NCBI GenBank assembly: GCA_958298945.1 | Contig: OY282606.1 | Coordinates: forward strand, 90,403,696-90,467,695 | DNA: 64,000 nt | Source: Atherix ibis | Taxonomy: Eukaryota; Arthropoda; Insecta; Diptera; Athericidae | Reading direction: 5' to 3' | Shown here: piece by piece, positions 45,640 through 56,538 of the stretch | Position numbering within the stretch: position 1 is the first letter of the stretch | Layout: every line of letters begins with the position of its first letter | Position numbers and translations under genes: made by a program | The notes under the pieces: generated by a model | Database searches by the model: none | Told to the model about the DNA's origin: nothing | The model's input: only the letters and a program-made list of their open reading frames with translations

Positions 45640-46100
45640 AATGTTTGTTTGTGTCAACTTAATAATTACTCAAGAAATCTTATCATTGATGAGGGAAATT
45701 TGCCGTTTGTTGGGCAGGTTAATAAGGAAAGTAGTCATTTTCGTATATGGGGCTTTAAAAATCCACAAGTGTCTGTTAAGAAGCCATTGTATCTAAGAAA
45801 AGTGACTGTTTTGTGTACCTATTGTTCTGAAGGTGTCATTATCTCATATTTCTTTTAACTTGAAGATTTTTTTTTTTTGCTATAACTTAATGATTTTACT
45901 ATATGTGATTTGAACAGAACGGCGCCCCATATTACAAAATACTACCAGCTTTGACTTGATTGTGCGAAAAAATCTAAAGAATTGCATAGTTTCGAGATTT
46001 GTTGATGCACTAGTAAATTGGCCGCGAAAATCTTACGATCTGACGCCGTCGGACTTTGTCTTTTAGCGTAATGGATAAGATTTTATTTACGCAGCTAATC
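45640..46100 (+). mobile_element. DDE_3-type remnant, central region
   Basis: A frame at 45649-45858 reads VNKESSHFRIWGFKNPQVSV then KKPLYLRKVTVLCTYCSEGV and IISYFF, matching VNKQNCR.WG.ENP..V..KPL.P.KVTVWCG...GIIGPYFF of the family. Further on, the nucleotide pattern of RFVDA..NWPRKSYDLTPSDFVF is visible near 45985-46060. Stops break it. It is inactive, but the first block is among the best preserved in the window. Confidence 0.7.
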
Positions 46101-47964
46101 TTGTAACTAAATTTGAATAATATTATATTATTTATATATTGACAAAGTTTAAGAAATATAATAAATTGGAAATGTTATAAAAATCTACATTAAGAATATA
46201 TTTTATTTAATTTAATTTTCAAAAGTACAAATTGGATAAATTGTTGAGAGAAATAATTTCAATGATATCACTTACAATAAATTATTTCATAAACATTACA
46301 TGATAAAAGATATATTGTTTTCCTTGAATTAATCCTTAAATGTATCTACTAACTATGTGTAGATACCACCAATAAGTATTGTTGCTTGATGCGATTATTT
46401 TTGGACTTGCACAATGATAATAAATATTGTGCGTTTTTAGCTTAAGGCAATAATTTTGCTTACTTGCAGAGATAAAACTTATTTTCGTATTATAATTTAT
46501 ATAATGTTGATAAAAAATTTCACAATTATTATTGTTACTGGTTTTATTAACTGTCATAAATAAAATAGCCAAAGGCAATTAAAAATTCTGTTACCATAAT
46601 TATAAACATTTATATTGAAGATTATGACAACAAAGTCAACACAAATTATTGTGGAAAGTTAACCAAATATCAACTAACAATAAGCCTATTCCATTTATGA
46701 ATATGTATCTAATAATCAACAAATACTTAAAAAATTATAGTTTAAAATGGCTACCAAATAAATCAACTAAATCTAAACACAAACAATATAAGAGTAGCTA
46801 ATCTTAGATGACCGTGGATCTCCATGTTTCTAAATTATGTAGAAATAGTTGAAAAGATTTGTAATAATTTAAGATTATTGTAGGCAAAATAGAAAGTTTT
46901 GTTTTTATGCTTCTAACAAGTTCATCTCTATTTTGATCATAAATAAAAATGAAACTTTTATATTTTATATTTTAATAATAAAAAACATTTAATAAATTCA
47001 GCTCTTATTTACTTTATTAGATAATACTCGTAGTAGAAAAATAATACAATATTTTCCGTAATGACTACACACAAAATAGTGTCCAGTAATTGTTAGTTAT
47101 TACAACTGAAAACTGAAAGCTCTAAACAATAATAATAATAATAATTATAATAATCGACATATTTTCATATATTTATGCAGATATGATAGTTGTTGTTATA
47201 TTTATAGTTGCTGAAGTAGTATTTAGTAAGCAAATTGTTAAATGCTATGCAGAATTAAAGTGTATTGTATGAAAAATAGACTCGAATCAGATCAAATTGA
47301 ACAAAATCAAATTGAAATGAATTGAATTGTATACAATAAATGGTAGTTATTCAGTTTTAAAGCCGGTTGAATAGTTAAACTTGAGCACAAATTATCTTGA
47401 TGTGATACAGTCTTTTTAACAGGGACAAAATTTCACACAAAAGCTAACAAGTGACTAACAACTTTGTCCCAATGGTAAAGTCTATGGCAATATTCACTAG
47501 CTTTGTTGTGATAGGAGGTCTGTTGGTGTGGATGGTAGATATGATCATAATTTTAATCAGATCATTGTAATTGGTTTAATTTGATGATTGATGTCTAGTA
47601 GATCTTGTCCGATCATTATCTTAACAATGCAGTCGACTTTACTATTTGCTGTTCACTGTTTGTTTGCATACAAGGCTGTCTTTTGGTGGAATTTTAAAAA
47701 CTAAAGTCTAACCTGTGATACAAAATTTTTGGCGCAAAATTTTACACTATAGTTTTTTATACCTGAATTTTACATAATTTTAGTATACCTAAATTGTACA
47801 CCTTTACATATACTCAATTCGATGCTGTAACAACTAGAGGCTTTGTCAAGGTTATAATTAACAACAGTTAATCATCAACTACCACTTTTTTTAATTAATA
47901 ATTTGTTTAATATGATAAAAAACTTCCAATTGGATATATTTTTTCTCTCTAAAAATTTATTTTA
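46101..47964. other. AT-rich DNA without a recognised gene
   Basis: Includes a short (AAT)n run near 47130. No coding motif or structured RNA recognised. Confidence 0.55.
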
Positions 47965-49183
47965 TAAGGTCTGTTCAAAAAGTATTGCAAATTTTGTGTT
48001 TTTTCAAATATTATTTATTTATTCATGAATATCTATTTTGTCCCGTTCAAAGTAATCCCCAACAGATATTATCCGTACACTTGTGCCAACGTTTTTTCCA
48101 ATTCTCGAAGCACTTCAAAAAATTATTTTTTGTGATCTTGTTCAGCTCCTCCTTGGATGCCGTCTTTATCTCCTCAATCGTAGCATAGCGTCATCCTTTC
48201 ATGGGGCTCTTCAGTTTCGGGACGAAGAAAAAGTCACAGGGGGCCAGATCTGGGGAATACGATGGCTGCGGCATTATTAGTGTGTTGTTTTTGGCTAATA
48301 ATTCGCGCACAATCAACGATGCGTGAGCAGGGGCGTTATCATGGTGCAAAATCCAATTTTTGTTCTTCCCCAAATCCGGGCGTTTCTGGCGAATTGCTTC
48401 ACGCAACTTACGTATAACATTCAGGTAATATTCCTTATTGACCGGTCTACCCTGTGGTAAGAACTCATGATGCACCATGCCCCTGCAATCGAAGAAAACT
48501 GTAAGTAAAACCTTCACATTCGACCGAACTTGGCGCGCTTTTTTCGGTCTTGGCTCGTGCGGCAGCTTCCATTAGGATGATTGAGCTTTGGTTTCCACGT
48601 CATAACCATAAACCCATGATTTGTCACCAGTTATGACCTTCTGGAGCAAATTTGGGTCGTCGCGAACAGAGTCCAACTGTTCCTTAGCAATGTTAATGCG
48701 ATGCTGTTTTTGGTCAAAATTGAGCAATTTTGGTAGGAATTTCCTGGCGACCCGTCTTACGACCAAATCATTAATAAAAATCGAATGGCACGAGCCAGAC
48801 GATATGTTTAAGTCCTCAGCAACTTCTCTAACGGTGATTCGACGATTGGCCAATACTATTTTCTTCACTTCATCAATGTTTTCGTCTGTTGTTGACCTGC
48901 TCGGGCGTCCGGCACACTTTTCGTCGTTCACATCTTCTCGGCCCTCTGAGAACATTTTGTACCACCGATAAACGTTGCTTCAGTCCAAGGTAGCTTCACC
49001 ATATGCCACAGTCAATATTCGGAATGCGTGTTTTTTACACAAAATTTGATACAGATTTTTTGATCCATTTTTTGGAATGGGCAAAAATCGAAGACGAACC
49101 CAAAACACGTGCAAGCAAAGCAGCTGTCAAAAATTAACTAAATATTCAAAATGGCCGAAATTCAAATTTCTTTGAACAAAAAA
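47965..49183 (-). mobile_element. Mariner family V, copy V6, best preserved transposase
   Basis: The left end is AGGTCTGTTCAAAAAGTATT (degraded first bases); the right end is shortened by an internal deletion. On the minus strand, from 48955: MFSEGREDVNDEKCAGRPSR, DEVKKIVLANRRITVREVAE (HTH), FLPKLLNFDQKQHRINIAKE, KVITGDKSWVYGYDVETKAQ (first Asp), one stop where a Gln codon (CAA to TAA) is expected near 48571, then WKLPHEPRPKKARQVRSNVK, VFFDCRGMVHHEFLPQGRPV, WILHHDNAPAHASLIVRELL (second Asp) and PSYSPDLAPCDFFFVPKLKS (third Asp). Exactly 34 residues separate the last two Asp residues (DD34D). A further stop lies near 48191, and the N-terminal region is disrupted. Confidence 0.93.
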
Positions 49184-50263
49184 AAAATTCGATACGATTT
49201 CAAATAAAATGACTTTTTCTAAAAAACACTTTCAAGTTGTTTGATAATAAATGATAATCTAAGAAATTATTTGTAATTTTAAAATTTGCATAAATAAGTA
49301 ATAATAGTCAACGTTTTAAATTAGAAAAAATTTAGTTAGTTGGTTAGAAAAAGATTTAAGTGAGAAACTCGACCATAATTTTTGTATAATTATTTTTTTG
49401 TTGTTGTCCGAGAGATAGCAGCAGAATAATGAGATTGATTTTTATGCATCAGCATTATTCCCTTAAAAATAGTTCTCTTAGACTTGGTTGGAGGCATTGA
49501 TTCCACAGCTCGTAGCAGTTCTGGATTGCTTCAATTGTAAACGCCTTCACCTTCTTTAAATGTTATCGACAGTACCATTATGACATCTATCAATTGTGTT
49601 TTTTATTTTAATAACCACAGAAATCTCTTTTTCCAACAAAACTCATTAATTAAAATCCGTGCGTATTCACACTTTTTTCTGAGACTTTCAAGGACGGTTT
49701 TATTGTATAAAAAAAATACCTTTTACTTTATAAAAATAAAATAAAATCCTTTTACATTTTTATAAAAAATAATGCTTAAAATATTTCACGCTATTATCAG
49801 TTTCCAGTAATGGTCGTCTTCTGCTGCTTCTCAGTTCTCAGAAAATTCTTTTGACCATCAAAAATAGTGTGCTTAATAACAAATATTCCTCATAAACTCA
49901 ATCGCAACTTTTTAATAGTTCAATTCCAAATTTTGTTGTTCAAATTTTCCTTAACACAAGTTTACTTACTACGCTGGATTAGGTTGAAATGTACATTAAA
50001 AAGGAACTAGCATAAGAGTTATATAGTCTAAAGTGGTGGCCAGATCACCCAGTGAGAAGAACTATTTCTTTACATGTGTAAGTTCTCTGAGACCATAGCC
50101 AGAGGACATTTTTTAAAGCTTTTAAAACAAAAATTACTCTTAAAAGCTAACATAATTGAAACAATCTCATTTACAAATTAAAAACAATATTATATTTTAT
50201 ATTCATTTTTTTATACTATTATAATTATTATTATAAACTTAAATATAAAAATATCATTAAATT

Positions 50264-50298
50264 ATATTAAATTAAATTAAATTAAATTAAATTAAATT
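50264..50298. repeat. (ATTAA)n microsatellite
   Basis: About seven uninterrupted units of ATTAA. Confidence 0.9.
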
Positions 50299-51665
50299 TT
50301 AAAAAAAAAAACATTATAATGATAATTATAATATAATTATATAATTGATGAAAATGAACTTTAAAAAAAGAAAAAAACCACATTTATTAAAATCTTAATG
50401 GCATCTAAGAACACGATTACTTATTCATATAAACTTAGTACAAGAATCAAAATCTATATTCATTTTTAATATTAAAATTATTATTCTATTTACATAATAA
50501 AAATTTGTTGAGAATATTTATTATATTTTTATATATGAATATGGTGTTTTTTTTTTACTTCATTAAAACAAATAAGTTTTATTATTCAATCTTATTTATA
50601 ATAAATTTCAAATAATATTTATGATTCTAATATGATAAAAATATTAGTTGTATCATTATGATTTTTTGTTTTATAATTTTTTTTTTGAATTTTTTTGCTT
50701 TTAATGAATTTTATTAATTTTTACTAAAAGATCTATTTATTATGTATTCTTAAATTAACTATCCAATGTCTAAATGTTTTTTTTTATTTTTTTTTTTTAG
50801 TTTAAATAATGTTCTAGTTGAACTAGAATTTATAAATTCATAACGAGTATAAACACCTACAAATTTTGTATTTATTTTTAATGTAATTTTTTTCGTTCTA
50901 TCATTATTTGTTTTTTTTTTATTTTTAAATTTATCATATTTTATTTTCATGTGTGTGTATAGAAGAACAAAAAAATTTTTTAATGTACATTTGTTTTTTT
51001 CCTGGTTCTATTAACTGAATGATCATATTTTGATTAGGTGTATTTCGAAAAAAAAAATACAAAAATTATTTAATATTGGTTTTTTTTTGTTTGTTGTAAA
51101 AAGAAATTTTATTGAATTTTTAAAATTTAAAAATTCTAACATAATAATTTTTGTAATTTATCTTTATTTATTTAGGTTTTGGTTTATTTTATTTTAAACA
51201 TAAAAATTTATATTAATTGGAGTTGGGCCTTAGCGTTCCAATTATGATAATACTTAATTTATACTTCTTATTTGCTATTAATTTCTATATGCATAGTTTA
51301 AAGAAAACGAATACAAATTTTATTTAAGTTGAATTTATTATTTGAATTTAGTTAAGATTTTTAGTTTTATTCAAACAAATTGAAACAATATTAATTATTT
51401 CATTCATAATTAATTGCTTATGAATTTCTATACATATTAAACGACATTATAATTATTTATGAAAAAAAAAATATAAATTTTTTTTATAGTTTTTTATTAT
51501 TATTAATGAAATTATGGTAACATCATGGATTATTATTCAAACTTAGAAACTATCGATTATTAACGATTATGACATCGTATTGTCAATGCATTTGCTATGT
51601 CGTGGATTTGAAATGTTAGTTTTTTGAAAATATTCGAAATCGAGATTGTACTTAAATAAATACAA

Positions 51666-51691
51666 TTATATATATATATATATATATATAA
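51666..51691. repeat. (TA)n microsatellite
   Basis: About 12-13 uninterrupted TA units. Confidence 0.9.
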
Positions 51692-53029
51692 ATAATAATA
51701 AATGCCTATTTGTATATGTGTATGCATGTTAATATTTTTCGAATAAAAATAAATGTTAAAGTTCACTTCAAATTTTTCGTATTCAATTACAATTGAGTGC
51801 AAAATAATATATGTTGCATAATAAATTTTGTTCATAAAATATTTTACATTACACGTAATCTAATTTATACAACAAATACATATTTATATCTATAAATATA
51901 TATATGCAAAATAATTGTATTTATTTATAATAATATAATTTTATTCTATACTCGTATATAAAGTATATTAATTTTGCTGTTTTGAATTTAAGTAATAGAT
52001 TTGTTTGTCTGTGTTTTTTTCATGCATTAAATATTAAACATTTACTAATGATTACTTAATTTATAGATTTCAATTTAGATTTTCATATAGCTATAAATTA
52101 ATGTGCATATACATTTACATATATGTCAATTTTAATATTCTCTATATATTTTTTTTGCATTTTATATTTAACAAACAATGTGAAATAAATAAAAGCTAGC
52201 AAATTTACAACATTCAAAAAACTAGTTTATATATTTTCTATTAATTTTCTCACATTTAATTTACATTAAATACGACTTACATATATATAGTACGTTTTTT
52301 TTTTAAATTTTTATTTATTTTAAAATGCATTTATTATAAATTTCTTTCCTTCTATTCATCATTCAACTAATTCAGAAATGCTAAAAAGTATCTATTATAA
52401 TAAATTTTATATCACCTTATGCGATTATTGATAGTATTTATTTATAGTTTAAAAAGAAAAAAAAACCAAATATAATTTAAGCACTCATAAATACAAGTGT
52501 TCGAATTTGAAAATTGCTATAAAATTACTTCTTTTATGATCTTATACAAATAATAATCCTGTATCTGTTATGTGAGTAGAAAAAAACGAGCATAATTTTA
52601 ATTTGTTTGTGTATTAATTAAATTTAATTGAGCAAAATAATAACTACCATAAAATTATTCCATAAAATGTTAGAATTAAAATACTATAAATTTCAACAAC
52701 AAAAAAAAAAAAAAAAACGGGGAAAAATATCTCACAAAATATTTCAAAGTTTACTTTTTATACGAAATTTTTGTATTGGTAGTAATTTTAATTTCTGCAA
52801 TTATCATAATTTTATAGTTTAAGTAATTAATTTTATGGGAAATTTTTTGTATATAAATACACTTTTTTGTTGTTATAATATTTCCATTTGTAGAAAATTA
52901 TGCAAAAAAAAAATTAAATGAATTTTTTTTGATTTATTTGAATTTAAAAAAAAAGTAAAAACATTATGAGAAAAATTCTTGCTATTTTCTTTTTAAATTT
53001 ATAGAATTGTCTAATATTTAGGATAACAG

Positions 53030-53600
53030 TTGTCATGCTGAAAATATGCCATTCTATGTTTTAAGATCGTTTAATTTATAGACAATGCGTTCAAACTGTA
53101 AAAACTTTTTGTAAATGTGCTGATTCTGAGGTAGCCACTTTCCGAGGTAGGCGATGGTGGCCATTTTTTAATCAGAATATAAGTAAATAAGAGGCTGTAA
53201 AGACCCACTAGTGATTGTATAGAAGCTGTTTAATATACGAAAAGTAACTATAATATTTGGAGGTCTTATTAGCTTGGAAGTGTCATTTTTTCATTAATAA
53301 ATGAAGAAGCATATGATAACCGATGTTGTTTGTCTGTACTTGAAAATTATGATCTTGATCATATGTAGTTTTAAGACGCACCTACCAACCGGACAACTCT
53401 GGGCTTTATTGTGTGAAAAGTTCCCAGAACACGTAATTTCGCAATTTCGTTATGCCAATTTGTCACCAAGATCATGCAATTTGACGCAGTTGGACTTTTT
53501 TTTTAACGTTAATAATTTGGAAATTGCATTTGAAAACCAAAAATCTTCAAGTAATAATAGAATTACAGTAAAAGTAATTTTAAATTAATATTGAAAAGAT
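53030..53600 (+). mobile_element. DDE_3-type remnant, central to C-terminal region
   Basis: The stretch 53195-53290 has stop-laden traces of the central WG.ENP / KVTVWCG..GVIGPYFF region. The frame at 53301-53588 reads LPTGQLWALLCEKFPEHVIS, then QFRYANLSPRSCNLTQLDFF, matching KFPEHVISRFGDVNWPPRSCDLTPLDFF. The Asp before FF is present. No ends identified. Confidence 0.65.
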
Positions 53601-54406
53601 CGAATCCTGTAGGAAAAAGTATCTGTCATTTATTTAAATATTTTCATAATTTATTATAATGGCGAAAATTTGATAATTCTTAATTTTATTTTAACATATG
53701 TGATAAATATTTAAAAAATATCTAAAGAAGTAATATTTTAAAATTTATTTTTGTGATTCATCAAATCACATAAGGTATATAAGTTTTTATTTTTTAATAA
53801 ACAAAATTATTATACAAATATTAATGATATTATAGTGCCAGCACTTAACATCGATAGTACAAGAATTTTTATATTTTATGTGGTATTCTCACAACACGTA
53901 AGTAAATATGTTTTTAATTTAAATTGCATCTAAATGAAATGTCTTTATAAAGTTGATATACATTCATACAATAAATAAATTAAAATTGATAAAAAAAATT
54001 TTTTCTTTCTTATATAAACTTACAAATAAAATAAAGTTTTTTTTTTAATATCAATTTTTAAAGATATTAAAAAAACTTCAAATGAAATTTAAAACTAAAA
54101 AAAAATGAAAGAGAGCTTTTATTTTAAATAGAAAATGTCAAAAATAAATGATTTTTTTTCCTTTAACTAATATTTATATGTATATGTAGGTGTATGAATT
54201 TATTATTGAATTATATTTGAAAAATGTTGCACATAAATACATTTAAAATTATCGCCTCCATTAGCTTTAATCTCTTACATAGGCTGTTTTTATTTACTAA
54301 TTTATTTTTGTTTATCTAAATTATAATTAAAAATTCATGTTCTATTATGGATAATTTTTTTTTTCTTTTAAATTTTTGTGAATTAATTTCAGAGCCTATT
54401 TTTGTC
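53601..54406 (-). other. AT-rich sequence downstream of the KLF stop codon
   Basis: Probably the start of the 3' untranslated region of the KLF gene. Several AATAAA-like signals occur on the minus strand (for example near 54300), but which, if any, is used cannot be decided. The block 54220-54300 is slightly less AT-rich. Confidence 0.45.
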
Positions 54407-54594
54407 TTACTTATTTTTCGGTAAATGTCTTTTCATATGTAGTGCAAGATGGTCACTTCGAGCAAAACTACGTTCGCATACAACGCATTTGAAAGGTTTT
54501 GCACCAGTGTGCTTTCGATAGTGTCTCGTGAGCTCATCTGATCGGGCAAACCGCCATTCGCATTCAGGCCATTGACATGTGTAAGGTTTTTCTC
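54407..54594 (-). CDS. Krueppel-like factor, last coding exon (zinc fingers 2 and 3)
   Basis: Sequence-specific DNA-binding transcription factor acting in the nucleus on GC/CACCC-type sites. The exon encodes the GEKPY linker, then finger 2, C-x4-C-x12-H-x3-H ([10 protein letters not shown] with recognition helix [12 protein letters not shown]), a TGAKPFKC linker, finger 3, C-x2-C-x12-H-x3-H ([21 protein letters not shown]), and a short LPKNK tail before TAA. The acceptor TTGCATTTCAG precedes it directly, with a phase-1 intron splitting the Gly codon of GEKPY, as expected for KLF genes. TGAKPFKC and the CEWRF helix resemble KLF6/7 (Drosophila luna); KLF1/2/4/5 usually have HRPFQC or similar. 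All zinc ligands are intact. Finger 1 and the activation region must lie upstream; no matching exon was seen up to 64000. Confidence 0.95.
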
Positions 54595-55310
54595 CTGAAA
54601 TGCAAAAATTTATAATACAAATATTAAGCATTTCTTTATAAAAGTTTTAATTTATTAATATTAAAATATATTGTATTAATTCATATTAGAATTATATATA
54701 AATTTTTGATTTAAATACAAATAACCCTTTTATAATACAGTATAATAAAAAAAAAACATAATTTGTTTTAATTTGATAAAATGAACTTTATTTTTGAATT
54801 TTCTGATTTTTCTTCTAAATATTATAAAGAATCTCCATTGAACAATCAAAGAAAATAAAAATATAATGACTTTTTATAATTGTCTTTTTAGGAGACTTTC
54901 TCCTAAACACTGTCTTTTTATTTTTACAAGAAAATTTCAGTCTGAGACTGAAATTAAATTGTCCATAAATAATTTTTAAGAACCCAAAAATGTCTCTTTA
55001 GCACATACCAAAAAAAAATTACAATCAAATAAGTTCCTTCTGATGCTACAAAAGCTAAACTATTTCAATTTCTTTTTGAAATCCAGCAAATTCAAAAAAA
55101 ATTTACAATTCAAAAACTGAACACTTGGACCATAAAATACTCAAAAAAAAATGCAGCCTGAGATTTTTGACATTATTCCCCAAAAATACAGGACCCACCA
55201 AAAATTTTATGAATGTTGGGTTGTTTGGGTGTGAAGTATTTGTTTGTAACAAGGTAAAAGGGGAGCCTAGTTTATGTAAAAGTGAGCAAAATTCAAAAAA
55301 TGGTTATTTA
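54595..55310 (-). other. Presumed intron of the KLF gene
   Basis: AT-rich, with a pyrimidine-rich acceptor at its end. No coding signal. Mariner M4 follows at 55311. Confidence 0.6.
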
Positions 55311-56538
55311 CCAGGTATATAAGCTTAAATCCGCGGTTTTTTAGTCAAAAAAACACATGTTTTTTTTCATAGAAAGCAAAAACAAATTTATTCAAAGTAC
55401 TTGCTCTCGCTAGCTACACATTTTTCCCATCTCTCAGGCAATTTGTGGATACCATGCTAAAAAAATTCCTTCTCTTTCGAGGCAAACCACTAATCAAGCC
55501 ATTTTCGGATGTCTTCGTAAGAATCGAAGTGCTGCTCAGCGAGCGTGTGGCCCATTGACGAAAATAGTTGGTATTCGGTAGGGGTCAGGTCTGGTGAATA
55601 AGCGGGATGGGGTAGTACCTGCCAGTTGAGTGTCTCCAAGTAGTTTCGGACCATTTTTGACGTGTGCGACGGTGCGTTGTCGTGGAGGAAAATCAGCTTG
55701 TCATGTCTTTGTTGATGATCCGTTCTTTTTTTACGCAGAGGTGGTAGCGGTGGGCACTGACAGTTTCATCATGTTTCAACATCTCATAGTAGACGATACC
55801 CTGTTGATCCCACCAACCGCACAACATCGGCTTCTTTCCGAAGCGATTTGGTCTTGGGGAAGATGTTGATGGTTGGCCGGGATCAATCCACGATTTCTTG
55901 CGTTTAGGATTCTCGAAATATATCCACTTTTCCTCGCCTGTCACAATCCGATGCAGGAACAACTTTATTTTTTGTCTGGCGAGCAAGATTTCGCTCCATC
56001 TGCCTATCGTTCAATTCATGCGGCACCCATTTTCCGATCTTTTCAATTTTCCTCATGGCACGCAGACGCAGGGAGCTGTCTGGTTGAGTAACACCCAATT
56101 GTACCGCGAGCATTTTTTGCGATTGGGTATCGTCTTCGTCCAAAAGAACCTGCAATTGGTGGTCCTCAACCTTCCTAGGCCGATTTTCACGCTTCATGTC
56201 CCACAAGTCAAAATTGCCGTCTTTGAACCGACGGAACCCATCTCGGCACGTTGTTTCCGATAAAACATTGTTACCATAGCCCTTCATAAGCATTCGATGC
56301 GATTCAGTAGCCAATTTCTACAAATTGAAGCAGAAAAACAGATCTTCCCGCATATGCTCTTTTTAGACACAATCACCAAAGGAAAACTAGACACAATCAC
56401 CAAAGGAAAAAAATGTATGTTGTTGTACGAAATTGCTGACAATGTGCACTGATTAATGTTGACAGATGTCAAACTCATGAAAAAAGTATGGCGTGCCCTA
56501 ACGCCATCTATGATCAAACAGCGGATTTAGGCTTATAT
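55311..56538 (-). mobile_element. Mariner (mauritiana type), copy M4, in the presumed KLF intron
   Basis: The left end CCAGGTATATAAGCTTAAAT is preceded by TA; the right tip has lost its last bases (ends TATAAGCCTAAATCC on the minus strand). The minus strand has ATESHRMLMKGYGNNVLSET, CRDGFRRFKDGNFDLWD, LQVLLDEDDTQSQKMLAVQL (HTH2), WVPHELNDRQMER, then in another frame FLHRIVTGEEKWIYFENPKR (first Asp now Glu), PMLCGWWDQQGIVYYEMLK and IFLHDNAPSHT (second Asp kept). The third region is frameshifted, with the Asp before the aromatic residue changed to Glu (TEYQLF). It is inactive. Confidence 0.93.

Larger units (their letters stand above)
49184..53029. other. Extremely AT-rich DNA
   Basis: The lowest-GC part of the window, dominated by A/T runs and short microsatellites. 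No gene, RNA or transposon was recognised. Since the KLF exon reads toward it, it could include long 3' untranslated sequence, but no polyadenylation site can be singled out among the many AATAAA matches. Confidence 0.6.
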
